From positions 1-64,000 of the forward strand of contig JANBRJ010000038.1 in assembly GCA_027577595.1 (NCBI GenBank): a stretch of 64,000 bases of DNA. The letters run 5' to 3'. The stretch comes from Coemansia sp. RSA 487. Its lineage: Eukaryota > Kickxellomycota > Kickxellomycetes > Kickxellales > Kickxellaceae. Below, piece after piece: positions 11,007 to 21,700 of this stretch. A program made the translations under genes and the position numbers. The notes under the pieces were generated by a model, which saw nothing but the letters and a program-made list of their open reading frames with translations, was not told the origin of the DNA and made no database searches. The first letter of the stretch is position 1. Every line of letters begins with the position of its first letter.

Positions 11007-11645
11007 TTAGTCGGATATTTTGCGGACTTCTCGCTTGTGATTCACCCAGCTCAAATACATGTTCCAGAATACACTCACCATACTAGCAAACGGAACCTGG
11101 TAGACAAGTGGGACCAGTCCAAAGTTTATCAGCTGGGACCATGGCCAGAGCATATAGTTTCCCACCAGAGCCTTGGGGTATCGGTCACAGAGGCTGTTGC
11201 GGATCTCAGAAGCGCTCTTGCCTTCCATTGCGCCCATGACAGTGAAAAATGCTGCTATCGCCACAGGTGCAAATGCGATCTGGTCAATTGATACACGCTT
11301 GATTATCGCCTTTTGCTTTGCAACCGAGTCTGCCGATCTGTGGCTGGTAGGCTGCTGTACTACTGTGCTTGTTTTTGGGAAAGGGAATCTCCTGCCCAAG
11401 AATGAATACCACTTGAATGCGACAGGGCCAAACATACAGCCGTAGGCAAAGAATCGGATGGTACGCCAGGGGCTATAAGCAGCATGTTTGGTAGTGGTGC
11501 TGGATGGTCTGGAGCCTGGATCGGGAAAAGCATATTGGGCAAGGATGTCGCCTGTGGCTCCCATTGTACCGTTAGTCAGTGCTATAGTCAAAAACGGCTG
11601 TCGCTTAACGCAACCGTTCCAAAATCTTCTAAAAGCGCCTATCAT
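11007..11645 (-). CDS. Mpv17/PMP22 family membrane protein, copy 2
   Basis: The 212-residue protein has the full family layout: FWNGCVKRQPFLTIALTNG at the N-terminus, GATGDILAQYAF, WRTIRFFAYGCMFGPVAFKWYSFLGRRFP, IDQIAFAPVAIAAFF, and YMLWPWSQLINFGLVPLVYQVPFASMVSVFWNMYLSW at the C-terminus. The ATG at 11645 matches the usual family start. The 59 further codons open upstream run through a T-rich leader and look non-coding. It is more typical than copy 1, with which it forms a tandem pair on the same strand. A mitochondrial or peroxisomal membrane location is inferred from the family; the sequence does not decide between them. Confidence 0.88.
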   Translation of the reverse strand: MIGAFRRFWNGCVKRQPFLTIALTNGTMGATGDILAQYAFPDPGSRPSSTTTKHAAYSPWRTIRFFAYGCMFGPVAFKWYSFLGRRFPFPKTSTVVQQPTSHRSADSVAKQKAIIKRVSIDQIAFAPVAIAAFFTVMGAMEGKSASEIRNSLCDRYPKALVGNYMLWPWSQLINFGLVPLVYQVPFASMVSVFWNMYLSWVNHKREVRKISD

Positions 11646-11918
11646 TTCAAGACAAGCTATTATCCTCTTCCTTTTCTTTGTACAGTTTGATATATGTTTG
11701 CCTCTACAAAGCAAAAATGTGATATAAGTGAGATGTACCAAAAGACGAGACAGAATAACCACAGCGTCATTAGCACTATATTTTTTTTTGAAAAAAAAAT
11801 TCATAGCGCATTGTCGTGACAATTACAGAGGCTATTTTTTATCAACCTTGCCACTTATGCGTTTTGGTTTACGTTTGTAAAGTGTTCAATTTAGCAAAGC
11901 ACACAATAAAATATTGAT

Positions 11919-13010
11919 TTATGCCTCCCCCAAGTCCCCTTCCAGAGTCACAATATGGTACATGACAATCTCGGTGTTGCTGATATTATCGCTTTCAGTG
12001 CCAGAAACAGAAAGTTCGCTGTCCTTGTTAAGTGTAAAGTAGCCAATACTCATGAACTGAACTCTGCATTCTCAGTGGTACTTACCTAGCTCCTCCTTGC
12101 CTGCTGCAGTCGCTGCAAACTGCTTGTCCTCGTTCAAGAGGCGACAAATGAGATTCACTATTGATCCATCGGCATTCTTGCGAACCTTGGTGCACACAAT
12201 CAGATGCGCGATGCCCTGAAGTCCCACCATCTTGTTTAGTGCCAAGCGGTAGTGGTCTGCAGAGTCGACCTCGCGGAAATCTGATGCATTGACGTATAGA
12301 ATGCAAGCAAAGGAACCCTTGTGTGTTCTGAAAGAGCTGTCAAGCAGCTTGAATGGCAGCTCAATCTCCTCGAAATGTGTTTCAGAGAGACTGTCCAGCA
12401 CAACCTTTACTGAATTAACGATGGTCATAATATGGGGTGCAATCTCGTTGAGGCAGCCGCAGATGTGGCTTTCTAGACAGACAACCTTAGTAGTTGACTT
12501 TAGTGTAATTACGCCGAACTCACGCATAAATGCATTGATTGTCTGGGGCGGGACGCCGCAGCGACGCAGTTCCAGGAATGAGTAGAGGCACGGATCGTCC
12601 AGCAACATAATAAAGCTCCTTTCGTGCAGATTGAGCAGCTTATACTTTGAAAGGATAGTGTTGGTGACACTCAAGCGGCCATGCTCCCACTGCACAAGCC
12701 TGTAAACCTCAACGAAGCTGCAGAGACAGTAGACAAAGCCGTGCGTCAGGCAGATACACCATTCGTTGCCTGCATGGTGGTAGGTCGAGCAGAGAACATG
12801 ATAGGCAATCAGATCCCACATCTGTGGATTTCCATCCTTCAGGTCAGTTTTCACATGTAGTGTAACTTTGTGCAGTGTATGGTGGCCTTCCTTCATCTTT
12901 TGTAATTTGGCAAGAGACTCGGCAACTGAGCGTCTCTCTATTCGTGTGCTACATTTAGGCCCCTTTCCTCGCTACTGCAAACATTTCTGGTCTCTCGTTA
13001 CAACATAACA
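11919..13010 (-). pseudogene. Decayed partial copy of glutaminyl-tRNA synthetase (GlnRS)
   Basis: A single frame aligns by eye with eukaryotic GlnRS from just after the nucleotide-binding half to the C-terminus. Landmarks: RSVAESLAKLQKMKEG, NPQMWDLIAYHVL, YRLVQWEHGRLSVTNT, DPCLYSFLELRRCGVPPQTIN, ASDFREVDSADHYRLALNKMVG, and a tail with VQFMSIGYFTLNKDS. The part holding the HIGH motif is absent. About 28 residues between the CLC region and VYRLVQWE are missing, taking out the usual ENITHSLCTTEF block. The KMSKS-type motif reads LSKYK, and most of the C-terminal barrel before the tail is gone. In-frame stops lie at 12972-12974 (TAG) and 12072-12074 (TGA). The open middle part (12896-12072) still codes 274 residues. 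It cannot be a working synthetase; a working gene is expected elsewhere in the genome. Confidence 0.8.
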
Positions 13011-13582
13011 CATTTTAAAAGCAACACTCAGATTCACATGTAATGGTGATGGTGTCGGTTGTTCAGCTGTCTAAAGAGAGTGCATCAGAAGCGATGGTCC
13101 AGATAAAAACTGCTGTGCAGCTTTCGCCTTTTACCTTTTCTCCTGCCAATAGAGATCAAGTAAAAACGAAACACCAGATAGCATAGCTAGAGGTGTTGGC
13201 AATTATCTTGTATGTTAACCATATACTCAGCTGTTCAGCCTACTTGAAATATATGCTTTTGTGCTGTACACATTACTATCATTGTATGCCTCTATAATTA
13301 CAACAGTAACACGTAATTACAAAATCATAGTAGTAGCCAAAAAAACCATGTCAGATACTTTTAGAGATGGGCAGGCTAAAGCACTCCCTACTCCATTTGT
13401 TCGTGAAAGATGTCTTTTTTTTTTTTTTTGCTTATTCAATATCACAACTTTCAAATATTCAAAGGATTTCTTTAGTGAATAGATAGTTATTCAGAGTGCA
13501 GAACGTACGCATTGCAAACCTTGTGTGCTTCCTTCTTTTTGATCTTACCTTTCATCATCACTTTTAGCTAAACCTGTGCAAC
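13011..13582. other. Spacer upstream of the first hydrolase gene
   Basis: No gene is supported. It contains a poly-T run near 13412-13429 and AT-rich sequence. It probably holds the promoter and leader of the hydrolase gene starting at 13583. Confidence 0.4.
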
Positions 13583-14832
13583 ATGTATGAAATACAGCTT
13601 GTACATTCACCAGAGACACTGCCAAGTAAAATCGATAAAGAAAAGAGACTGGCAAATATAATACAGGATGAATGCCCAAGTTTAGCCAAAGGCTCAAAGT
13701 TCAGACAAACGCCATTTGTGCCTGGCGGCCATGCACAAACCACCTATGCATTCTGTGGTTATTATATTTATCATGTTCAGGCCTTACTAACTCCAAAGTT
13801 TACTCGCGAAATTTTCAGATTCTCTGATGGTGGCACAGCACCTTTGGATTGGGCTCTTTGCGATAACCATGACAAACGTCCTATTGTGACAATATTGTCA
13901 GGAGTAACAGGCACCAGCAATGACTACTACGTTCGCAGATGCTATGAGGAGATGGTCAAACACCAGTACAGCGTTGTAGTTGTGCAAAGCCGTGGATGTA
14001 AGGAGATAATACAATTCCTGCACTGATGTGTAGCAACCAACTATTTTTTGAGAACATAACTTTATTTCTAGCAAAAAACATTGATAGAGTTATGTATTCT
14101 GTTGCTATATACATTTTCAGCTTTGTAGGTAGCGGCTATAAACAGACATCGCCTATGCCATTCCATTGTGGCCTGACTGAAGATTACCGTGAAGTGGTCA
14201 AAAACATCCGCAATCGCTTCCCTACAAGTCCATTACTTGGTCTTTCATTCTCAATGGGCGCCAACATTATGACAAAATATATTGGCGAAGAAGGCAATGG
14301 ATGTCCACTATCTGCAGGTATCATAGTTGGATGTCCATATGATATGTACAAGGTCATCAAGCACCTTGACAGCCAGCGCTTTACCTTTAGCAGATTCTAC
14401 GATTTGGCAATTCTAAACTTTCTGAAAAATGCGTTCAAAGATAACCAAGATCAGATCCTCAAGATTCCTGTGGGCATGGACGTCAAGAAAATTTCAAATT
14501 CGACAGGTATCATGGAATTTACAGAAGAGATGACACGCAAAGCATTTGGCTACAAATCTGCAAAAGATCTTTTGGATTATTCCAGCTGTAAGAACTATAT
14601 GGACGACATCAAAATTCCTGTGCTCTTTCTAAACTCTTTGGATGATCCAATCTGTATCAAATCGCTTATCCCATTCGAAAAGTTTGTAAATAACCCAAAC
14701 ATTGTCCTCGCTTTGACCGAGAATGGTGGCCACATTGGGTATATGGGTGGTACATGGCCAACTTCATGGATTGAACATCCTGTTATCGAGTTTTTCGAGT
14801 CAGCGCTCAAGCATTATGGCTCAAAAAAGTAA
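13583..14832 (+). CDS. YheT/EMB8-type alpha/beta hydrolase, copy 1 (two exons)
   Basis: Exons are 13583-13997 and 14129-14832, around a 131-nt intron (donor GTAAGG, acceptor TTTGTAG). Splicing turns VVVVQSRGC into VVVVQSRGCSGYKQTSP, matching copies 2 and 3 at the same place. The product has 372 residues. The nucleophile elbow is GLSFSMGAN, the acid is in LNSLDDP, and the catalytic His is in ENGGHIGYM. Known: this family (yeast Eht1/Eeb1/YMR210W, plant EMB8, mammalian ABHD1/3) includes medium-chain acyl esterases and lipases. The substrate is unknown here. It lacks the N-terminal hydrophobic segment of copy 3. It is the only one of the three copies with an intron. Confidence 0.85.
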
Positions 14833-15798
14833 TGTAGAGAAAATACTCGACGTTTGGAAAATATAACATTTGGCTCATTAACACAAGTGCAATGCAATTG
14901 TCTATCTAAACCTAAGTGCTTTTAGTATGTTATCATTGTGTTTGAAGCATGTGCAGCACTAGCGTGTGAATACATTTTTAAACAGTGGATAAACGTTTAT
15001 CAAAACATATTATTTGCTGGTATTGAGTTGTAAAGAAGTGGCTGAATCGGTGCGAATTGAAAATGGATATGTGGCTTGATGTTTCTTTTGGACTTGTGCA
15101 AGTATAAAATCAATCAAGCATGTGCAAAAATATCTGATTTGGCAGCCAAGAGATTACAAAACATTTCTTTCTGCAGCAAATAGACCTGCAATCGATGCAG
15201 GAAACAGCGGAGGCTTGGACAAGAGCGATATAAACATGGGCGCCCTTTGAAGTTTCGGCGTTGGCAAGGAACAGTGTATTATTACGCTGGCACTAGGAAT
15301 ATTTGAAGCCCATTAGCTGTAAATATGGATGCGCAGCAATGAATACGCATTTGCTAGCAGTAGAGAGCGCCTTTTTAATGCAAGCGTCCCGCCGCTATCA
15401 GCTAGATAAGTGGGGGAGGTTGTATATGCACAAAGTAAGCCTTATAAAAGTAGAGAAGGGGCAAAAAGCATAATGGCATTTCGTTGTCTGCCTACACAAA
15501 CATGCCATCGATTTCGAGCGCCATTTTGTATAGTTATCTTTAATTGTTCTCAGTTTCTAGACTAGCTAGAGTCCACAGTTCCTGGCTTTGCTTTTGCCTT
15601 TCTTGTTTCTCTTTTGGGTACTTTTTCTATATCTTTTTTGCTTACAGCAGCATTGCATATCGACAAAGGCAACATCTGCTTGTCTTGTCCACACAAGAAA
15701 GAGCACAAAGGTATTTATATCAATAACAACAAACAGCCAGCAACATAGGGGTTGGCCTGAGGACCCCACAGATAGGAATATACTTGGTGTTCGCTACA
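14833..15798. other. Spacer between hydrolase copies 1 and 2
   Basis: No gene is supported in these 966 bp. The last 250 bp are T/C-rich, like the leaders of other genes in the window, and likely hold the promoter and 5' UTR of copy 2. Confidence 0.4.
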
Positions 15799-17037
15799 AT
15801 GGGCCTGTCATCGCTACTTCCACGATCGCGGTTTCGCGTGCACCTGACTCACGCTGCAACAGAAAAGCAGCCGCTGATAAACACAAATGCTTTCAGTGAG
15901 TACGTCAAGGAGAAATGTCCGACGCTGGCAGACCCCAGCAAGGCGTTCTACTATCCTCCATGGTACTTGCCTCACGGTGACATGCAGACGATATACCTGT
16001 ACACTCAGCACTTCAAGCCTGCTGGGTGCCCCGTTGAGTACGAGCGGCAGATATTTGAGTTTGCTGACGGTGGAATGGCGGCAGCAGACTGGGCGTATCC
16101 ACGACATAGCGTTGCATCCGATGCACCGCTTATTATTCTGGTACCAGGCGTTGCCGGGACAAGCTATGACTACTACGCACGATCGTTTATCCACAGTATC
16201 ATACAGGAAGGGTGTGAGTACCAAGTGGTTGTGCTGCAAAGCCGTGGGTGCAACGGGGTTTGTTTAGAAACTCCAAAGGCCTTCCATGGCGGAATGACCA
16301 GCGACCTGCGCGAGTTCGTGGACTATGTGTCGGAGAAGATGCCCAATGCACCGCTGTTCGGGCTTGGATTCTCGCTTGGAGCCAACATTCTCACAAAGTA
16401 CATTGGCGAGGAAGGCAGCAGCTGCAAGTTCCTTGCTGCTGCCTCGGTATGCAACCCGTACGACATTGACAAAACGATCGAGAGAATGTGCATGCCCACG
16501 CTCAAGAACCGTTATCTCTATGCCGCCGAGCTGACACGCTCGCTTGTAGCTCTCTTTGCAGACAACAAAAAGGTGATAATGGCCGGGAACGCGGAGCTGG
16601 ATCCTAATCGCATCATGGAGTCACGCAACATCAACGAGTTTAACGAGTTGTACACAATCAAGGTATTTGGATACCGCTCCACTAAGGAGCTGAACGTAAG
16701 CGGCAGCTGCGTGAATCATCTCAAAAATGTAAAAATCCCAATGCTGTTTATCAACGCGCTTGATGATCCCATGTGCAGCCAGGAAACAATACCGTATGGC
16801 GAAATTAAAAGCAATCCAAATCTAATTCTAGCGTGTACACAGTACGGCGGACATCTGGCGTTTTTTGAAGGCGCTATGCTGTCTCCATGGCTCCCACGGC
16901 AGCTGTCGCAGTTCGTTCGGGCGATGGTGGAGTGGAAGCAAGCAGAGTGTCAGCAAGAAAGCGTTGTGTCTGCAGAGCAAGAGAGAAGCAGCGACAAAGA
17001 AATGGAAGCAGAGTTGGTGCAGTTCAGAGACTTTTGA
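15799..17037 (+). CDS. YheT/EMB8-type alpha/beta hydrolase, copy 2
   Basis: The 412-residue single-exon protein has the family order EFADGGMAAADWAYP, VPGVAGTSYDYY (oxyanion region), VVLQSRGCNGV, the nucleophile elbow GLGFSLGAN, the acid in INALDDP, and the His in YGGHLAFFEG. The C-terminal 35 residues are a Glu/Gln/Ser-rich tail not found in copies 1 and 3. The frame is open five codons further up, but only from a TTG; the first ATG, at 15799, was chosen. It starts 966 bp after copy 1 and ends 173 bp before copy 3, all on the same strand, so the three arose by tandem duplication. Substrate unknown; esterase or acyltransferase activity is inferred from the family. Confidence 0.88.
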   Translation: MGLSSLLPRSRFRVHLTHAATEKQPLINTNAFSEYVKEKCPTLADPSKAFYYPPWYLPHGDMQTIYLYTQHFKPAGCPVEYERQIFEFADGGMAAADWAYPRHSVASDAPLIILVPGVAGTSYDYYARSFIHSIIQEGCEYQVVVLQSRGCNGVCLETPKAFHGGMTSDLREFVDYVSEKMPNAPLFGLGFSLGANILTKYIGEEGSSCKFLAAASVCNPYDIDKTIERMCMPTLKNRYLYAAELTRSLVALFADNKKVIMAGNAELDPNRIMESRNINEFNELYTIKVFGYRSTKELNVSGSCVNHLKNVKIPMLFINALDDPMCSQETIPYGEIKSNPNLILACTQYGGHLAFFEGAMLSPWLPRQLSQFVRAMVEWKQAECQQESVVSAEQERSSDKEMEAELVQFRDF

Positions 17038-17210
17038 CCGCCAAAGAAAAACAGCCTTGGGCGGAAACAGACAGTTTGGGAGCTTTGCTTTCCAATCTTA
17101 GTTCCGCTTTGCTTTTTTTCAGTTTTATCTTTTCTATTAGCCAACACATCTCTGAGCTGGGCTGTGCTGAGCTGTGCTATTTTTATTATTATTTGATACA
17201 TTCCAAACCA

Positions 17211-18413
17211 ATGACCCCGAGTCCAGCTGTCACTGTAGGCGTGTTTGCTGCTGGTGCAGCGGCCTTTGTACGAAGGCGTACTGTCGACAACAGCCAGGTG
17301 CAATTAATCCACGCACCAACAACAGCCAGCGTCGAGAAAGAAAAGTCGCTTGCAGAGATTATCGCTGCTGAGTGCCCCTCTCTGGCCGACCCCGAGAAAG
17401 GACGCTTTGTGCCTTTTGTGCTTCTTCCGACAGCTGACTTCCAAACATGTTTCAACGGCGTCAAGGAGCGCTTTGGGAAACCAAAGCTGGTCATGTACGA
17501 GCGCGAGCTGATAACAACAAATGACGGTGGCACGATTGGCCTTGACTGGTCGCCGCCCTTTGCAGAGATGCCCGAAGACGACCGTCCGATTGTTATCTTG
17601 TCGCACGGGTTGTCTGGAGGAAGCCAGGAGACATACGTCCAAAAGACTGCCAAGCAGCTTTCTGGCGATCCATACAGCTTCAGAACGGTCGTGGTGAACT
17701 ACCGCGGCTGTGCAGGCGTCAAGCTCACCACCCATGTTCTATACAACGGCGGCTTTACCTCGGACTACGGCTTTGCAGTGGAACACATACGTAGCCGGTT
17801 CCCACAGTCCAAGCTCATCGGTGTCGGATTCTCTCTTGGAGCAAACCTGGTCACAAAATATGTCGGTGAGCAAGGCGCCGACTGTCCTCTGAAGGCGGCC
17901 ATATCTGTATGCAATCCGTTTGACCTTGCTGCATCGTCGGATGCTGTTGAAAAGCCCAGCTTCCGCAACAGACACATTTACACACCAGCAATGCTGCTTG
18001 GGCTGATGAATCTCTACAAGCGCCACCGCACGATGATGGAGACCGGTCCCGTGGAGCTGGACGCCGACGCAATTGGCAAAATAACGAGAATACGCCAGTT
18101 CGATGACCTAATCACCGCAAGAGCCTTTGGATACAAGGACAGCACAGACTACTACAACCAGTGCAGTAGCGCACAGTTCCTCCCAGACATCAGAATTCCC
18201 TTCCTTGCGATATCCTCTCTCGACGACCCTGTGTGCCCCGAAGAGATTATCCCTCGCGAGTCATTCCGCACCAATCCACATCTGATACTTGCCTTGACCG
18301 AGTATGGCGGCCATCTTGGGTTCCACGAAGACCTATCCACCTCTTGGTATCCACGGCCGATTGCGGAGTTTTGCAGCGCCATTTTTAACCACACAACCGT
18401 CAAAACTGTCTAA
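17211..18413 (+). CDS. YheT/EMB8-type alpha/beta hydrolase, copy 3
   Basis: The 400-residue protein has TNDGGTIGLDW, ILSHGLSGGSQETYVQ, VVVNYRGCAGVK (the form nearest to yeast Eht1/Eeb1-like proteins), the nucleophile elbow GVGFSLGAN, the acid in ISSLDDP and the His in EYGGHLGFHED. Residues 1-25 form an Ala/Val/Gly hydrophobic stretch followed by RRR, like a membrane anchor or targeting signal. The ATG at 17211 is preferred. The frame is open 108 codons further up, but that part overlaps the end of copy 2 and reads as a T-rich leader. The copies have diverged well outside the catalytic motifs, so the duplications are old. Confidence 0.87.
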   Translation: MTPSPAVTVGVFAAGAAAFVRRRTVDNSQVQLIHAPTTASVEKEKSLAEIIAAECPSLADPEKGRFVPFVLLPTADFQTCFNGVKERFGKPKLVMYERELITTNDGGTIGLDWSPPFAEMPEDDRPIVILSHGLSGGSQETYVQKTAKQLSGDPYSFRTVVVNYRGCAGVKLTTHVLYNGGFTSDYGFAVEHIRSRFPQSKLIGVGFSLGANLVTKYVGEQGADCPLKAAISVCNPFDLAASSDAVEKPSFRNRHIYTPAMLLGLMNLYKRHRTMMETGPVELDADAIGKITRIRQFDDLITARAFGYKDSTDYYNQCSSAQFLPDIRIPFLAISSLDDPVCPEEIIPRESFRTNPHLILALTEYGGHLGFHEDLSTSWYPRPIAEFCSAIFNHTTVKTV

Positions 18414-18720
18414 TATATTCTGTAAAGTCAATACATCCACCAGGAGGTTCAGAATTTGTGAACTGTATCTGGCAAGCAGGTATATTCCAGCAGGTTGCCC
18501 ATAACGCGAACATGTGTTTCTTGTGTGGTTTCTGGGCAATACGCTCGATATAACCCCCATAGCTACAGTCCTTTCTCTATTATCGTGTTTATTTATTTAT
18601 TACTGTGTTGGAATCTTTTGAGGTTTTATCTGACATACGTTGTGCTTTGATTGCCTTTTCACGGCTTTGGCACAGATAATCTGGATCGTGATCCTGCTTC
18701 CGTTTTCAAAAACAAGCAAA
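18414..18720. other. Spacer between hydrolase copy 3 and TERT
   Basis: No gene is seen. Both genes point the same way, so this 307-bp stretch must hold the 3' end of copy 3 and the TERT promoter. There is a short TATTTATTTATT run near 18588. Confidence 0.4.
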
Positions 18721-21700
18721 ATGAGCAGCTTGCTATTCTCTTCCTCGTTCGCATGTGTATCGACACTACGAGAGTACATGGATAATCTGGTTATTGATGG
18801 GCAGTGCATGAAATGCGACGACACTGCGGACTTTAAGCGGTTTCTGGAATCAACCCTTGTTGGCCACAGAAGAATCAAAACCAGACTACCGTTCCACGAG
18901 CCTGTGGAGAGGCTTGCAGACACTGCCGTAAAAGTGATCAAGTGGGTCCTTCAGTCCGAATTGCAGAGCACCGAGAAGGGAGACAAAAACAAGTCACTGC
19001 AGCGAAACATGCTTGCGATGGGCTATGACGTGTGCAAGGATGGCTCAACAAACTGCGTGAAAGGGACGCGAGATGTGTCTAGCCAACACATCAACTCATC
19101 GATGGTTGAGCTTGCAAAGCATAGCTGGGCGGTGCTTCTGGATAGGACTGGTACCAGCGCAATGATGTGTCTGCTGCAAAATACAAGTATATTCGTTCTG
19201 CTGTGCAACTCTAGCTATAAGCAAATATGCGGTGTTCCGTTGGTCAAAATGCATGCACCAGCACCGGTCAAAATGCATGTCCCTGCCATCAGCTCTATTA
19301 TTTCTCCAGGCCATCAAAGGAAGAAACGCAGAGCAAAGGCTGTACTGTCAGTGGACAAGAGACAGAACGAAATACCCACTAAAAGAAGAAAAGTGTGCAC
19401 GGCAGAGAGCCTGCCTCGAGCATCTTCATCGGCTTCTGGTGTTTCCTACCCCTCTGCGAAAACCACTGGAGAGGACGTGGCAGCAACTACAAACGACAGA
19501 TCAATTAATATGGCTACGGTTGTCATCGATCGCGGGAGGATGCTGTACAGCACACCGCGGCTAGCTCAGCGCAAGGTCAAATGGGGTCTGCTGCCAGACT
19601 TTCCCCTTAATATGTGCAAAACCGCTGATGGCTTGTTAAAGCAGATATTAGTACTGAAGCCTGATGCTGCCACGGAACCCCCAGAGCCCCTGAGGGCTCT
19701 TTGCAAGCGAATGCTAAAGCTCCATAAAAAGTTTCAGTACAGGTTCCACCTGTTTAAGAAGTGTCCAGCGCCGTGGCAAGCAAAAGGCAGTGGTTTCAAT
19801 CCATCGACATTTACTGCCACGATCTCGGACAACCCGTTCGATAGCGACGACGAGGAAATCGGTATCGATAGATACGATGGGAAGTTTCTGCTTGGAAACA
19901 GGCACACTGTGCCAGCAGCACATACGGCGCTCGATTCTTTAGACACAAGTCTATCTCAGCTGCTACCGACGCCAAATCCTCCAAACTGCGAACACGCTTC
20001 ATACTCACACAGCAGTGACGAGCGCTGTGCAGAATCAGAAGCAGCACCAACATCAGTAAAACAGATTGATAAGCACGGCGCTACAGGCGCTTGCTCTGGA
20101 CTGGAGGAACATGAAGAAAGGCCTGCAGCCGCTTCTTTGCAGCCAGGCAACGTGGCTGCTGGAGATAGAAATGTACAGCCAAATGTGGTGGACATGGCTA
20201 ACACGCATAGCCAAGTCTACCTGTTCCTTCAGCTGTGTATACGTAGTGTTGTTCCTCGCGACATGATAGGGGGCAAGCGCAACCATCGGCAGCTGTACAA
20301 AGTGCTCCGTGATCTCGTGTTTCTAGGACGCTATGACAACTTGCTGCTGGACCGAATAATGCACAGGTTCAAGCTTTGCGAGGCCGTGGTGTGGCTGGAT
20401 CCGCAGGCAAAGAATGCAGCAAGCACATACGCGTGTGTTGTACACTGGATCATTTCGCAGTATGCGCTCCAGCTTATCCGAAGTTTCTTTTACGTGACTG
20501 AGGCATCTCTGTATGGAAGCAAGCTATTCTATTTCCGCAACGACGCATGGAATGCCATTACGCGCGATGCTTGGAAAAGCCTTGTGTCGGACATGTTTAA
20601 ACCAAAGCCGCTGGCTCAGGCTGTCGCTGAAGGCAGGACATGGCAGAGATTTGGGTATTCTCGCATGCGTCTGATGCCGAAGAAGAACGGGTTTCGTGCT
20701 ATTACAAACCTTGGGCAGTCTTTTGTGGTGAAACAGACGCAGAGCGCTGCCGACAGCAGCAAGCGGCACCGGGGCTACAAGGAGATACATATCCAGTCGA
20801 CCAACAGGGTACTGTCCAACACGCTAGCTGTACTCAATCACGTACGTAAGGACTACCCGGATCTGTTCGGCTCTGCTCTTTTTGGCTTTGACGACATGCA
20901 CGCCAGACTTGGCAATTTCAAAGACGCAACAAGGGCGCTGAGAGAGCGCAAAGACTCGCCTGGAGTCTACCTCGCAAAAGTGGACATCAGGCGCGCATTT
21001 GATACGATTCCACAGAAAAAGCTGCTGAGTCTGCTGCAGGAAAGGCTGCCAGAGGAGGAGTATGCTGTGAATAAATACTGGACGGTGTCACCGTCCTTTG
21101 GGCGTTACCGAAAGGCGTTCCTGAAACACGCCATGCCCTCAAGCAAATCGGGGTCGTTTGAAAAGGTCGTGTTCGGCCTTTCAAAGGATGCAAAGCAGCT
21201 TGTGTTTGGCGATCTGTCCGAAACGGTATATATCGATGCAAAGGACATTTATGAGTATGTGAGCGAGCACATAACACAAAATACAGTCAAGGCGGCACCG
21301 GGTCTTTTACGACAGGAGAAGGGCATCCCGCAAGGATCGGTTCTGTCTTCGCACCTGTGCAACTTCTTTTATGGCCAAATGGAACGCGAGCACCTGCGCG
21401 GTATCATAGATTCGGAAAAGACGGTCATTTTGCGAATTGTCGATGACTTTTTGGTTATATCCACCGAGAAGGCACAGGTCGCTGCGTTCCTGGATACGAT
21501 GTACAGAGGCATTCCGGACTATGGCTGCGAAATAAACAAGAGCAAAACGCTGGCGAACTTTGACTTTTCATTCGCAGGGTACACCGTGCAGAGAGCAGCA
21601 ACGCGACTGTTTCCCTGGTGCGGCGTGCTTGTCGATATGCACACGTTGGACACCTATGCAGACTACGGGCGCCAGACCAGCGGGCCGGGCATTGGGTGGT

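Noticed and set aside
12052-12074. A GTAAGT...GCAG stretch of 22 nt at a stop in the GlnRS copy looks like a tiny intron
   Set aside because: It is far below the usual intron size and removing it shifts the frame into another stop, whereas the original frame continues with GlnRS-like sequence. It is better read as a nonsense change.
15784-15798. Upstream start of hydrolase copy 2
   Set aside because: The first codon is TTG; the ATG five codons on is the likely start.
16887-17210. N-terminal extension of hydrolase copy 3
   Set aside because: It overlaps the end of copy 2 and has leader-like T-rich composition; ATG 17211 gives the expected hydrophobic N-terminus.
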